A stretch of DNA of 64,000 nucleotides from CAZMXS01 sp964570325 (GCA_964570325.1 CAZMXS010000005.1:1-64000); one strand, 5' to 3'; numbered from the stretch's first letter, positions 42,966 to 53,157 are shown. Made by a program: numbers and translations. The notes: generated from the sequence alone by a model not told the origin.

Positions 42966-45900
42966 TCAGGCGCCGGCGGCTGGCGGACTGGCCGCCGGCG
43001 GCTTGACCGGCAACACCACCCGCACGGTGGTACCGCGGCCGGGTTCCGACTCGAATTCCAGCCGGCCGCCATGATCGCGCACGATGCCGGCGGAAACCGA
43101 TAGCCCCATGCCCGTGCCGCCGCGGTCGCGCTTGGTCGTAAAAAATGGATCGAGGATACGCGGCAACACCTCGGGCGGAATGCCGATGCCCTCGTCGCAC
43201 ACCTCGACGATGACCTCGTCGCCGGACGGCGCGCGCCGGGTACGCACGGTGATCCCGCGCGTGGGATCAGGCAGCGCCTCGCCGGCATTGATCAGCAGGT
43301 TAATCAGGACTTGCTCGATCCGCTGGGAATTGCAGAGGATCGCCGGGAGTTGCGGGTCCAGTTCGGTGGCCAGGTGGCGCGTGTGCTTGCGAAGCGTGTG
43401 GCCAACCAGCATCAGCGCGCCGGCGACGACCGTGTTCAGATAAGCGGGTTTGATATCCTCGGCGGGGGTCTGGCGGACGAAATCCTTGAGATTGCGGACG
43501 ATGGCCTCGATCCGGCGCGCACCGGTCAGGATGTCCTCGAACAGCCGCGGGATCTCCGCCTTGAGTTCGGAATACGGGGCATAGCCGAGATCGAAATCGC
43601 CATGCTGCTGGAAATGGCTCTCCAGGATCGGCGCGCTGGCGGTCCAGACCCGTTGAAGCAACGGGGCGTTCATGGTGATAAAGCTGTTCGGATTGTTGAT
43701 CTCGTGCGCCACGCCGGACACCAGCGTGCCCAACGCAATCATCTTGCCGGCCTGGGCCATCTGCTGCTGTTGAATCTGGCGCTCCTCCTCCAGCCGCTTG
43801 CGCTCGGTGATGTCGCGAATCACGCCCACAATGAATCGTTTGCCGCGGGGATCGGTGTAAAGTGTTTTCTTCGTCACAATCGTGTGGCGCACGCCCTGCG
43901 CGTCGGTAAAAAACTCCTCGTTGATATTTTCCATTCCGGTCCGGAATACCTCCGCGTCTTTTTCCCAGAATACGGCGGCCTCGGCCGGCGGGAAGAAATC
44001 GCGGTCGGGATGATTCAGCAACTGGTAAAGCGGCCGGCCGATAAAGCGGCAGAACGCCTCGTTCAGCAACGTCCAGCGGTGCTCCTCATCCTTGACGAAG
44101 ATCGGATCGCTGATGGCATTGATGATACGGTCGAGATAGGTTGTGGATTCGATCAGGGACTCCTCCGCCCGGCGGCGCACCTCCATCTCCTGGCGCAACT
44201 CAACATTGGCGGCGGACAGTTCGGCCGTACGTTCCGCAACCTTGCGCTCCAGTTCATCGTGCGCCGCGCGTAAAGCCTGTTGCGCCTGCCGGCGCGCCAT
44301 CCATTGCCCGAGCACCTCGGCCGCCAGCCGCAGGAGCCGCACATCCTCTTCATCCCAACTGCGCGCGCCAGTGACATCGTCAAACCCGACGAATCCAACC
44401 CAGCAGTCTTGCACCCAGATCGGGATGGCCAAGAGGGAGTGAATGCCCTGCGCCGCCAATAATTCCCGCTCACACGCGGGGAAATCGGCCACGCGGCCGA
44501 TAATGTGGCGGTTGGCGCTGAATGCCTCGCGCCAGCGCCGAAAAGCCGGTTCGTATGGAATCATCTGCAGGGCCGGATCATTCTGAAAAGCCGGCACACC
44601 CGGAGCGCAGACCTCGTGCGTCTGGCTCGTACAGAGGCCTTTTTGCGGGTCCGCGTTGTTCTCAAAAATATAGACGCGCCCCGCGCCGCTCGCCGCCAGC
44701 AGATGCACCAGCGCAACGTCCACCACTCGCGGGCTGGTTTCGGCCGTCAGCAGCGTTTTGGAACAGGCCGTGACGCCCTCCTCGCAGCGCAGGCGCTTCT
44801 GCAACAGCGACTCGAAACGCTTGCGGTCGGTGATGTCCACCAGCGAGGCAATCCGGGTTTGCTCGCCGGGGATCATCCCCACGTAAACCAGCACTTCATG
44901 CTGGCGGCCGGCCTTGTCCACCAGCCGGAACTCGTAACTATGCGGCGCGGCGGCCGGATCGGCGGAGCGCTGCTTGTGGTATTCCACCATCCGCGCCAGA
45001 TCCTCCCGGTGCACATGGTCCATCCAGATGTGCCGGCCCTCCACTTCCACGCGCGAATAACCGGTGAGCGCCTCGAATTGACTGTTGACCTGGAGAATCC
45101 GCATGTCGGGTCCCAGCAGGCAGGTGGCGGCGCCCGTGTTTTCGAAAACCGCGCGATACAGCACTTCCGAGCGGCGCAGCGCCGCCTCCGCCCGCTGGCG
45201 AACGATCTCGACCGCCGCCAGATTGCCCAGGAGGATCAGCGTGTCCAGATCCGCCTGGCTCCAACTGCAGCGCTGGCGATTGAAGACATACAGCACGCCC
45301 AGCCATTGGGGAGCCATCTGCACTGGCGCCGCGATACCCGAAACCACACCCTCGGCGCGCGCCGCCGCATCCACCTCCGGCACCCGCACCACGTCCGGAA
45401 AATCGAAATAATCGGGAATGATGACGCCACGCCCACCCGTCAGCACGGCCGAAGACAGCCCTTTGCCGGCGGGAATATGCAGATTGCGAAACTCGTCGGT
45501 GCGGATGCCGGAAGCCATCCGAACGACCAGATGCCCGCCGGGTTCTTCGACCAAAGCCAGGAACGCCGCGTCCGCCTGGACCAGCCCGCGGGCCTGTTCG
45601 ACAATGAACGCGAGGTTTTCGTCCAGGCTCTTTTCCGCCGACATGTGCAGAGCCAGTTCATACAAGACTTTGAAACGTTGCGCCTGAGTCTGGAGTTGCG
45701 CCTCCGCCAGATGGCGCTGGGTCACATCCATAAATACGCCGAGAAACTCCGTAACCGTCCGCTGGGGACCGGTCAAAGGACTGAGCCGCGCCTGCCAGAC
45801 CAGCGGCACGCCATCGGGCCGGACGCAGGGCAGTTCCAACTCCGGCATACCGCCGGCGCGCACTTCCCGGATCGCGGCCACGATGTCTTCCCGCTGGTCC

Positions 45901-47477
45901 GGCGGCCAGAACTCGGGCAGCGGGCGGCCGATGACGTCCTCCGGGCGCCAGCGCATGGTTTGCAGGCCGGCCCGGTTGATCGAGCGGCAACGCCCATCGG
46001 CGTCAAATCGGCTGACCCAATTGGGCGAGCCATCCACCAGCTCGCGCGTATGCCGCTCGGACGCCTCGATCCGGGCGATTTCTTCGCGCTTGCGTTGCCA
46101 GGCGCTGACCATGAAAACCAGGAGGCCCGCCAACGGCAGGATCAGCAGGATGGAGGGCAACCGGTACAGCGCCACCTGGGCTTTCCAGCGGCTGGCATCC
46201 AAATCCATGGAGAAGGCAATTCGAGCCGTCCCGGGTCCGTCATGAACCAACGGCATGACCCCCGACATCCACGCGCCCCAGCGGTCAATCAACGGCCCAA
46301 CCACCGTCAATTCATCCGCCTCCAAGCTCCGAATAAACTGCGGATCCGCTTCGGCGTAGTAATCGCCTGGCGGCGAGTAATCGGGGGAATCGGGCGGTTC
46401 AGAATCCGCCAGCACATAAGAGCGACCGTCCCGCAGACCCATCAGGCAGACAAAGCGAGCGTCCGGCGCGCCGCGGTGCAACGTGACCAGGCTCTGCTTC
46501 AGCCGCTGATAGGCCGGCCGCTCCAGGTCGGATGCGTCCCAGGCCAACTGGCGGACATCATCGCGCTGAATGACGGCGGCGGCCACCTGGGTGCGCTTGC
46601 GAACTTCGTTGCGCATGATCTGGTCCTGATGCCGGCCGGCCATTTCCGTGACCAGTAAACCCAACAACAACAGGCTGCCCAATCCGATTAAAATCCAGTA
46701 TTCGGGATGATACCGACTATCGGCATCCACCAGCGCAAACGCATCCTGTCGGAGCGAACTGTAATACCGCCAAAAGCCGAAGGCACAGGCAAAGACAGCG
46801 ATCAACAACAAGCCATGGCCGGCGAGGAACAGCAGCGGGCGGGCGCCCAGCGTCTGCGTGCTTAATTCCGGGTGCGGGTAAAAGGCATCGCCCAAGCAGA
46901 TGCCGGCGGACAGCGTCACAGCCGCGGCGGCCAGCCCGAGTGAGCGGCGTCGCGGCGGCTGCATCGCGCGATACCGCCAAAGCACCCAGGCCGCGCCGGC
47001 GGCGGCGGGCGCGCCGAGGGCGCCATGCAACGTCGCGCAGAACCCCGACAGGCCGCGCCACAGACCGGCGCAGCCGAGCAGCAGAAAAACCACATCCAGC
47101 CACGGACCGGGCGCGCTCCGCCCCAGTGAACACGCGCTGCCGCGCGCGAACTCGAACAAACAGACAAAGGCCGCTGCCTGCAACACCGCGCGCACCGTCT
47201 GAAACAGCGGCGAATCGCCGAGACTGATGGCCAGCATGTCCAGCCAAATCCGGACTCCCTGCCCGATGCCAAAGAGACAGAACCAGAACCAACGTAAACG
47301 GCGATTATCCGCCCGGGCCATCAGATTGGCCGCCACCGCGACCAACACAAAACCGAGGCCGCAGACAAAGAGCATGTAATCCAATTGCTGGGTCAACACC
47401 TCGGAGATCACGGCCCGCTCCCAATTGGGGCCGGCGGGAGAATATGGCGAGACATGGGCGACCGGACCGGCGGCCAT
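42966..47477 (-). CDS. Large multi-domain membrane histidine kinase (PAS/GAF)
   Basis: A 1503-residue sensor kinase starts at ATG 47477. The N-terminus has about eight membrane helices (30-250), then a helix at about 265, an extracytoplasmic sensor part (to about 430) and one more helix (VALYRLPSILLILPLAGLLV). The cytoplasmic part carries PAS (SPNWVSRFDADGRCRSINRA), GAF (KSLDENLAFIVEQARGLV), PAS (NTGAATCLLGPDMRILQVN), GAF (SRSWDEEDVRLLRLAAEV-like), a coiled coil, and PAS (ISDPIFVKDEEHRWTLLNEA). The HisKA segment GVAHEINNPNSF (His near 1255) and HATPase boxes (RIEQVLINLLINAGEA, GMGLSVSAGIV) follow. It autophosphorylates and feeds the NtrC-type regulator at 41497. The ligand is unknown. The multiple GAF domains suggest small-molecule input. 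Confidence 0.9.
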   Translation of the reverse strand: MAAGPVAHVSPYSPAGPNWERAVISEVLTQQLDYMLFVCGLGFVLVAVAANLMARADNRRLRWFWFCLFGIGQGVRIWLDMLAISLGDSPLFQTVRAVLQAAAFVCLFEFARGSACSLGRSAPGPWLDVVFLLLGCAGLWRGLSGFCATLHGALGAPAAAGAAWVLWRYRAMQPPRRRSLGLAAAAVTLSAGICLGDAFYPHPELSTQTLGARPLLFLAGHGLLLIAVFACAFGFWRYYSSLRQDAFALVDADSRYHPEYWILIGLGSLLLLGLLVTEMAGRHQDQIMRNEVRKRTQVAAAVIQRDDVRQLAWDASDLERPAYQRLKQSLVTLHRGAPDARFVCLMGLRDGRSYVLADSEPPDSPDYSPPGDYYAEADPQFIRSLEADELTVVGPLIDRWGAWMSGVMPLVHDGPGTARIAFSMDLDASRWKAQVALYRLPSILLILPLAGLLVFMVSAWQRKREEIARIEASERHTRELVDGSPNWVSRFDADGRCRSINRAGLQTMRWRPEDVIGRPLPEFWPPDQREDIVAAIREVRAGGMPELELPCVRPDGVPLVWQARLSPLTGPQRTVTEFLGVFMDVTQRHLAEAQLQTQAQRFKVLYELALHMSAEKSLDENLAFIVEQARGLVQADAAFLALVEEPGGHLVVRMASGIRTDEFRNLHIPAGKGLSSAVLTGGRGVIIPDYFDFPDVVRVPEVDAAARAEGVVSGIAAPVQMAPQWLGVLYVFNRQRCSWSQADLDTLILLGNLAAVEIVRQRAEAALRRSEVLYRAVFENTGAATCLLGPDMRILQVNSQFEALTGYSRVEVEGRHIWMDHVHREDLARMVEYHKQRSADPAAAPHSYEFRLVDKAGRQHEVLVYVGMIPGEQTRIASLVDITDRKRFESLLQKRLRCEEGVTACSKTLLTAETSPRVVDVALVHLLAASGAGRVYIFENNADPQKGLCTSQTHEVCAPGVPAFQNDPALQMIPYEPAFRRWREAFSANRHIIGRVADFPACERELLAAQGIHSLLAIPIWVQDCWVGFVGFDDVTGARSWDEEDVRLLRLAAEVLGQWMARRQAQQALRAAHDELERKVAERTAELSAANVELRQEMEVRRRAEESLIESTTYLDRIINAISDPIFVKDEEHRWTLLNEAFCRFIGRPLYQLLNHPDRDFFPPAEAAVFWEKDAEVFRTGMENINEEFFTDAQGVRHTIVTKKTLYTDPRGKRFIVGVIRDITERKRLEEERQIQQQQMAQAGKMIALGTLVSGVAHEINNPNSFITMNAPLLQRVWTASAPILESHFQQHGDFDLGYAPYSELKAEIPRLFEDILTGARRIEAIVRNLKDFVRQTPAEDIKPAYLNTVVAGALMLVGHTLRKHTRHLATELDPQLPAILCNSQRIEQVLINLLINAGEALPDPTRGITVRTRRAPSGDEVIVEVCDEGIGIPPEVLPRILDPFFTTKRDRGGTGMGLSVSAGIVRDHGGRLEFESEPGRGTTVRVVLPVKPPAASPPAAGA

Positions 47478-47747
47478 GACCGCGAAAGCTTCATGATGCC
47501 ATTATTACGCGTGCGCCGATAAAGGCAAGCGGAGTTGTTAACCGCCCGTATTCGGGCACAGCCCCGCTTTTATGCGGGATCCAGCCGCCGCCGGCGGCTC
47601 AATGGATTTCGGTCAGTAAGCCATTCCGGACAGACCGGCGCGGCGCCGGGAGGGAGCCGGTTAAGAACCTTACCCCCTAAACCGAGTCCAGCCGGAATGT
47701 CAGTATTCAGGCTGGTGGTAAGGCAAGAGCAAGGTCAATCAAGCGAG

Positions 47748-47822
<75 letters not shown>

Positions 47823-47835
47823 ATTCGATGTTTGT

Positions 47836-47863
47836 ATGATACTCATCGGGATTGGCATGGCAA
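47836..47863 (-). promoter_or_regulatory. Promoter of the tRNA-Gly gene
   Basis: On the minus strand TTGCCA (47863-47858) and TATCAT (47841-47836) are 16 bases apart, and the tRNA begins 14 bases beyond the -10 box. Confidence 0.65.
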
Positions 47864-47946
47864 GCCTTCATTCGACGCCCTGCGCTTTCCGAAAGCCGCC
47901 GCCCGGCCGATCCCCGGTTTCTCTGTTTGCCTCTCCGGAGGCAACC

Positions 47947-48948
47947 ATGTATGGTAAGCCGCATCATTCATTCGGCGCGATGCGGATTTTTCAACAAATA
48001 ACGACCGGCTATTGGGCGCGCCGTCTGCGCGCGCTGGTGTTGCTCCCCATGCTGGCGCTCGGGTTTATTTCCTGCGCCACAACAGACCTCGTCACCGGTC
48101 AGCCGGTCAACAACATCTTCTCGATCCAAGACGACATTGACATGGGCCGCCAGGCCTATAACGACTTCGTCAAAGCGGCGCGGGAGGAAGGCATCCCCGT
48201 CAACCGGGATCCGCAACGGGTGGCCCAGCTCAAAACCATCGTTTCCCGGCTGGCCGAAGCCAGCCGGGTCACCAGTTTCCCCTACCGGGTGACCTTGTTC
48301 CAAACCAACATTGTCAATGCGCTCGCGCTGCCGGGCGGCGAGATCATCGTGTTCGACGGCCTGTGGGACAAGCGCCACGGCCTGGTTTGGGACGAGGACG
48401 AACTGGCCGCGGTGCTGGCGCATGAGATGGCGCACGTCAACTGTCGCCATTCCACCGAGGAAATCACCAGCCACATGCCCGCCCAGTTGCTATTGAGCGG
48501 CCTGATGCTTTACGCCGATTACGATAAAAACGAAGATCTGGCTTTGGCGGTCAGCGCCGCGTTCTTGCTGTATGAAGGTCTCTGGGTGCCCAAGTACTCG
48601 CGGACCCAGGAAGCCGAGGCCGACCGCGTGGGGCTCACTTACATGGCGCGCGCCGGGTATAACCCCGAAGCTGCCGTGCGGCTCTGGAAGCGCGCATCCG
48701 AGATGGAGGGCGACGACTGGGGCATGCTCAGTATTTTCTCCACCCACCCCAGTAATCGGACCCGCTACCGCGAACTGGAGCAACTCCTGCCGCAGGCAAT
48801 GGCCGAATACCGGGCGGCCACCGGCGGACAACCCCGGACTCCGCCGCGTATGTTGAATGCCGAGAAGGAACCCGCCCCGAAGACGGAAACGTCCAACGTT
48901 CCACCGGCCGAGAACAACAAATGGGGCGGTTTGTTTGAGAGAAATTGA
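47947..48948 (+). CDS. M48-family zinc metalloprotease, probable lipoprotein
   Basis: The 333-residue product has an N-terminal signal with a lipobox-like ALGFISC, then a M48 domain. The zinc motif is HEMAH (His 159, Glu 160, His 163), and the third ligand is in QEAEADRVG (Glu 222 or 224). Those are the marks of the BepA/LoiP/Oma1-like M48 families that police outer-membrane protein assembly. A TPR-like end follows (NPEAAVRLWKRASEM and HPSNRTRYRELE). ggagg lies five bases before ATG 47947. The longer frame upstream is not needed. It is likely in the periplasm, anchored to the outer membrane. Confidence 0.85.
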   Translation: MYGKPHHSFGAMRIFQQITTGYWARRLRALVLLPMLALGFISCATTDLVTGQPVNNIFSIQDDIDMGRQAYNDFVKAAREEGIPVNRDPQRVAQLKTIVSRLAEASRVTSFPYRVTLFQTNIVNALALPGGEIIVFDGLWDKRHGLVWDEDELAAVLAHEMAHVNCRHSTEEITSHMPAQLLLSGLMLYADYDKNEDLALAVSAAFLLYEGLWVPKYSRTQEAEADRVGLTYMARAGYNPEAAVRLWKRASEMEGDDWGMLSIFSTHPSNRTRYRELEQLLPQAMAEYRAATGGQPRTPPRMLNAEKEPAPKTETSNVPPAENNKWGGLFERN

Positions 48949-49014
48949 AGGCGTAGCCGCGCACGCCGCGAAGAACATGCGGCCGGCGCAACAGGAGAAA
49001 AGGAGCGGAAACAA

Positions 49015-50421
49015 ATGAACGATCTATCCGAAAGTCATGCCACGGGCAGACATCACCGCGCCGCCGCTTTCACCGTATGTCCAGTTCGCCGGCGACCCGT
49101 TGCGCAGGCCATAATGCAATGGCTGGTGGTCGCAATGCTCGCCCTCAAGTTCGCTCCGGCGCCCACCCCGGCGTTTGAATGGCCAAGCGACACACCCGCC
49201 GCCGGGGACAAAGCTCGCCCGCCCACATCAGCCGAAAGCCGTAAATCCGCGGGAAAAGAAGCCGCGACCGAAGAATCGGCGGCTGAAACCGCGCCGGATC
49301 TCAAGCCCGGCGAATGGGAACTGGTGGTCGAACCCGATGACCAACTTTTCCCGTCGCTGTTCATCGCAACCGCCACCGTCGCCATGCCCAAAGAGGCGCA
49401 TTCCAAAACGGACGTCAATGAGTTCTCACTGGGTGATCCGGACGGGCTGATGGGCATCCTGATCAACAACCCGAAGGAGAACACCAAGGTCAAGGTAACG
49501 CTTGCCACCAAGCATCTTTTCGAGCCCAGCACCGTGGAGGTCACCCTGCCTAAAAAGGGAGAAATATATCGGATTGATCCGAAGATAAAATGGGATTACG
49601 GCGCGCTGCTGAAAATAACCCAGACCACCCCTGTTAATATCACCGCCACGGTGACGCTGGACGATGGCGCGCCGCAGGAAAAAACCCGGACGGTGCGGGC
49701 GCGCATGATCAACGATTGTCTTTTCTACTATGGCGACCCGGAGGATGGCGCCGACTTTAGTTGGATGTTCGCCGCCTATGTGAACGAAGATCACCCCTTT
49801 GTGGATCAGATTCTGAAGGAGGCGCTGGACACCGGCATTGTCTCGCAGTTCGACGGCTACCAATCCGAAGACCCGCTGGAAGTGTACCGGCAGGTCTTCG
49901 CGGTCTGGGCGGCGCTCTCGCGCAAAGGCATTCGCTACAGCAACATCACCACCACGGCCGCCGATAGCGGCAACGACCAGGTGTTCAGCCAACATGTGCG
50001 CCTGCTCGACGATTCCGTAAAAGCCGCTCAGGCTAACTGCGTAGACGGCAGCGTCCTGTTGGCTTCGATCCTGCGTAAAATCGGGATCGAGCCGTTCCTG
50101 ATCCAGATCCCCGGCCATATGTTCATGGGCTTCTACCTCGATCCCGAGGGCGAGACCCCGGAGTACCTGGAAACCACCGTCATGGGCGAACAAAATCCCG
50201 ATGAGGTTAAAGCCGGCCACCAATTAAAAAAAATAGCGGACGCGAAGATGCGTCAGGCCCGCGAGTGGAAGACCTTCTTGCTGGCGCTGGCGCTGGGCGC
50301 CCAGGAGTTTGAAGAAGCCGCCGACGAATTTGAGGCGGAGAATCCGGAATACACCCTGACCAACATCATGCATGCGCGCGAAGCCGGCATCATGCCCATC
50401 GGCTATGACAAGGACAAGTGA
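49015..50421 (+). CDS. Transglutaminase-like superfamily periplasmic protein
   Basis: The 468-residue product has a hydrophobic N-terminal segment (AIMQWLVVAMLALKFAPAPTP) acting as a signal or anchor. A linker rich in Ala, Glu and Thr follows, then beta-rich domains (residues 100-230). The C-terminal part has the transglutaminase-like triad: Cys 342 in AQANCVDGSVLLASIL, His 368 in IPGHMFMGF and Asp 376 in YLDPEGE. The spacing fits the C-H-D core of the superfamily. It may be a protease or crosslinker acting on envelope proteins. It follows the M48 protease gene after 66 bases, in the same direction. Substrate unknown. Confidence 0.65.
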   Translation: MNDLSESHATGRHHRAAAFTVCPVRRRPVAQAIMQWLVVAMLALKFAPAPTPAFEWPSDTPAAGDKARPPTSAESRKSAGKEAATEESAAETAPDLKPGEWELVVEPDDQLFPSLFIATATVAMPKEAHSKTDVNEFSLGDPDGLMGILINNPKENTKVKVTLATKHLFEPSTVEVTLPKKGEIYRIDPKIKWDYGALLKITQTTPVNITATVTLDDGAPQEKTRTVRARMINDCLFYYGDPEDGADFSWMFAAYVNEDHPFVDQILKEALDTGIVSQFDGYQSEDPLEVYRQVFAVWAALSRKGIRYSNITTTAADSGNDQVFSQHVRLLDDSVKAAQANCVDGSVLLASILRKIGIEPFLIQIPGHMFMGFYLDPEGETPEYLETTVMGEQNPDEVKAGHQLKKIADAKMRQAREWKTFLLALALGAQEFEEAADEFEAENPEYTLTNIMHAREAGIMPIGYDKDK

Positions 50422-50498
50422 AGCCGGGCTGACGGCCGGAAAGACCCCAACCGCTTAAGCATTCGGTTGAGTTGTCATCGGCCATCCCCACCAACCCC

Positions 50499-51725
50499 AT
50501 GAAACCCGCATGGCGCATCCTGGCTTGGACCGGACTGCTGTTCAGTTGCGCGGCCCTGTTGCTGGCTGGTTGGATGGCGCTGAAGGGTGTGCCGCGGGAT
50601 TACCCGCTCAAGGGCGTCCCCCCCGCGGCCTTGCTGTTCGTCGCGTTCTTCGGGTGGGCTACCGGGTACATCGCCCGCCGCATCGGCAGCCCCAACCCCG
50701 CGGCGCGACGCCAAGCCATCGGCCGGGTGGTTCTGGCCGGGCTGGGCATCGGCCTGGCATTCCTGGTGGGAGAAATCGGCGTGCGTCGGTTGGTATCCTC
50801 GCAGCAAGGACGCAACACCATCGAGAACTTGAAAAAGGCCCGACACGGCGGCCGGGGTATGGGCGTGCGCGGCACCCACCCGCTCGTCAGCATCATCCGC
50901 CCCAGCGCCAACCCCCAACTGGTGTACGAACTGGAAACCAACCTCAACCTGATGTTTGCCCACGCGCGCGTCCACACCAACTCGCGCGGCATGCGCGACA
51001 GTCATGAGTACGCTCCGGACAAACCACCCGGCACCATCCGCATCATCGGCCTTGGCGACTCCGGCATGTTCGGCTGGGACCTGCAACAGGACGAAGATTA
51101 CATGGCCGTGCTGGAAGAGCGTCTGAACCGCCGTGGCGATGGCTGCCGCTACGAGGCGCTCAACATGGCAGTCCCGGCCTACAACACCTGGCAGGAAGTG
51201 GAACTGCTCGAAATGCGCGGATTGGAGTTCAAGCCGGATATCGTGATCGTCGGCTGGTGTGACAACGACTATCTCCCGCCATTCTGCCGGCCGGAGAAGC
51301 AGAATGTGCGGCGCCTCGACGTTTCCTTTTTATATTGCATCCTGTTCGACCGCGAACGCTTCGCCGACATCGCCTTGATGCAGATTCATGACGGGCGCGA
51401 GGTCAGGGCTGACCAGATGCCCGAATACCTGTCCGGCCAGGCGGGGGATACCGGCGTGAGCCGGGCTTTGCAACGGCTGCGCGGTTTGGCCGACAGCAAC
51501 GGGTTCCACGTTTTGGTTTTCGGCCCCGCCAAGACCGGCATTTCCAACCTTTGCGCCCAGGCCGGCCTGTTGTTCTACAACACATACGATCACATCCCAA
51601 CAGACCGTTACCCGAAAACCTGGCTGGTCCACTTTATGCATCCGACGGCCGAAGGCCACGGCGTCCTGGCCGAGTTTCTCGAACAAAAGCTGGAGGAAAA
51701 CAACTGGCTCGGCCCGCGCATGTGA
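50499..51725 (+). CDS. Membrane-anchored SGNH/GDSL hydrolase
   Basis: The 408-residue product begins with two or three membrane helices (WRILAWTGLLFSCAALLLAG, PPAALLFVAFFGWATGYIA, VVLAGLGIGLAFLVGEIGVR). The rest is an SGNH hydrolase: block I GLGDSGMFGWD (Ser 188), EALNMAVPAYNTWQEVELLE (Gly/Asn block), and HFMHPTAEGHGVLAE at the end (Asp/His-type block V as H-P-x-x-x-G-H). It could remove O-acetyl or other esters from extracellular polysaccharides or peptidoglycan; the substrate is not shown. ATG 50499 is used rather than TTG 50472. It lies 77 bases after the transglutaminase-like gene. Confidence 0.8.
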   Translation: MKPAWRILAWTGLLFSCAALLLAGWMALKGVPRDYPLKGVPPAALLFVAFFGWATGYIARRIGSPNPAARRQAIGRVVLAGLGIGLAFLVGEIGVRRLVSSQQGRNTIENLKKARHGGRGMGVRGTHPLVSIIRPSANPQLVYELETNLNLMFAHARVHTNSRGMRDSHEYAPDKPPGTIRIIGLGDSGMFGWDLQQDEDYMAVLEERLNRRGDGCRYEALNMAVPAYNTWQEVELLEMRGLEFKPDIVIVGWCDNDYLPPFCRPEKQNVRRLDVSFLYCILFDRERFADIALMQIHDGREVRADQMPEYLSGQAGDTGVSRALQRLRGLADSNGFHVLVFGPAKTGISNLCAQAGLLFYNTYDHIPTDRYPKTWLVHFMHPTAEGHGVLAEFLEQKLEENNWLGPRM

Positions 51726-51771
51726 GTGCGGCGGCGCGCCCAGCGCTCGCCAGATGGCGCTTTCGGGGCGA

Positions 51772-51800
51772 TTGACCAACCGCCTGGCTTCCGTTAGGCT
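51772..51800 (+). promoter_or_regulatory. Possible promoter of the udp-cdd pair
   Basis: TTGACC (51772-51777) and TAGGCT (51795-51800) are separated by 17 bases. They lie 83 bases before the ATG at 51884. The -10 box is weak. Confidence 0.35.
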
Positions 51801-51883
51801 GCCGACATGCAAGCGGTCCGGCATTTTGACTCCAGCAGGCACGAGTCCGGGCCGACAGCCAATCCTTCGCCAACAGGTGAGCC

Positions 51884-52651
51884 ATGAGCGAGATCAATCC
51901 GGATGTTCAATATCACATAAATCTCAAGCCGGGCGATGTGGGGCGCTATGTCCTGCTGCCGGGCGATCCCGGGCGAGTGCCCAAGATCGCGGCCTTCTTT
52001 GACGAGGCCAAGGAGGTGGCATTCAACCGCGAATACCGGACCTACACGGGATTCGTGGACGGCATTAAAATCTCCTGCACTTCGACCGGCATCGGTTGTC
52101 CTTCCACCGCCATCGCGGTTGAGGAACTCATCAAAATCGGCGCCGATACCTTTATCCGCATCGGCACCGCCGGCTCGCTACAGCGGGCCGTCGGGCTGGG
52201 TGATGTGTGCATCACCACGGCCGCCGTCCGCGAGGAAGGCACCACCCGCCAGTATGTGCCCTTGAGCTACCCCGCCGTGGCCGACCTGGATGTTACGCTC
52301 GCACTGCGGGAAGGCGCGCGCAAGCTGGGGCTGAAACATCACTGCGGCATTGGCCACTGCAAGGACGCCTTTTATATCGAAGGCGAGGACACGTTGCCCA
52401 TCGCCCAGGAAAACCGCATGAAGTGGGATGCCTGGTATAAATCCAATGTGCTCACCACCTCGATGGAAGCCTCCGCCCTCTTTGTCATTGCATCCATCCG
52501 CAAGGTACGCGCCGGCGAAATTCTGGCCATCATCGGCCTGACCTACGACGACGCGCCCATCATCGCCAAAGTCGGCATAGACGAAGCCATCCGTGCGGCG
52601 ATTGAAGCCGTGAAGATACTGGATCAACAGAATCCGCGCGCGTCTGCTTGA
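51884..52651 (+). CDS. udp: Uridine phosphorylase-like nucleoside phosphorylase
   Basis: The 255-residue product opens with PDVQYHINLKPGDVGRYVLL then PGDPGRVPKIAAF, the phosphate-binding start of the NP-I family. SCTSTGIGCPSTAIAVEELI, IRIGTAGSLQ and TTSMEASALFVIAS with the Met-Glu-hydrophobic sugar contact follow. These are typical of uridine phosphorylases (family length near 250). It splits uridine to uracil and ribose 1-phosphate. It lies 30 bases before cdd in the same direction, so the pair salvages pyrimidine nucleosides. The reverse operon opposite (cytosine deaminase-like and CodB-like) handles nucleobases. Confidence 0.9.
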   Translation: MSEINPDVQYHINLKPGDVGRYVLLPGDPGRVPKIAAFFDEAKEVAFNREYRTYTGFVDGIKISCTSTGIGCPSTAIAVEELIKIGADTFIRIGTAGSLQRAVGLGDVCITTAAVREEGTTRQYVPLSYPAVADLDVTLALREGARKLGLKHHCGIGHCKDAFYIEGEDTLPIAQENRMKWDAWYKSNVLTTSMEASALFVIASIRKVRAGEILAIIGLTYDDAPIIAKVGIDEAIRAAIEAVKILDQQNPRASA

Positions 52652-52681
52652 AGCAACCCGCCGCGCGGACCTGGGCGCCTT

Positions 52682-53125
52682 ATGGAAAAGAAACAAATCA
52701 ACGAACTGTCCGACCACGAGCAACAACTGATCCACGAAGCGCGCGCGATCCGCCGGCGTGCGTATGCGCCATATTCCAACTATAAAGTCGGCGCGGCGTT
52801 GTTCGACGACCAGGGGCGGATTCACACCGGCTGCAATGTGGAGGGGGCGGATTTCACTCTGACCACTCATGCCGAAGTTTGCGCGATCAACAGCATGGTC
52901 AAAGCCGGCGCGCTCAAAATGGGGGATATCGCCGTCGTGGTCCAGTCCGACATCGGCCACGGCATGCCTTGCGGCCTCTGCCGCCAGAAGATTCGCGAGT
53001 TTGCCGTTAATCGCCGCATCCGGATCATCGGCGTCAACCTGGATTCGCAGGAGGAAATCCGGGAAATATTCGTATCCACCCTGGACGAATTGCTGCCCTA
53101 CTCGTTCGGACCGGATTTCCTATAG
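52682..53125 (+). CDS. cdd: Cytidine deaminase
   Basis: The 147-residue product is a homotetrameric-type cytidine deaminase. It has PYSNYKVGAALFDDQGRIHT then GCNVEGADFTLTTHAEVCAI with the H-A-E catalytic motif. PCGLCRQKIREF supplies the two zinc cysteines. It converts cytidine and deoxycytidine to uridine, which feeds the uridine phosphorylase just upstream. ATG 52682 is close after the udp stop. The gene ends 33 bases before the convergent PP-loop gene. All catalytic residues are present. Confidence 0.95.
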   Translation: MEKKQINELSDHEQQLIHEARAIRRRAYAPYSNYKVGAALFDDQGRIHTGCNVEGADFTLTTHAEVCAINSMVKAGALKMGDIAVVVQSDIGHGMPCGLCRQKIREFAVNRRIRIIGVNLDSQEEIREIFVSTLDELLPYSFGPDFL

Positions 53126-53157
53126 AGATCGCCTATCAGCCAAGCGAGCCGTCCGGT

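Noticed and set aside
44505..46658. Forward frame of about 717 codons opposite the histidine kinase
   Set aside because: Antisense shadow of the kinase; no domain features.
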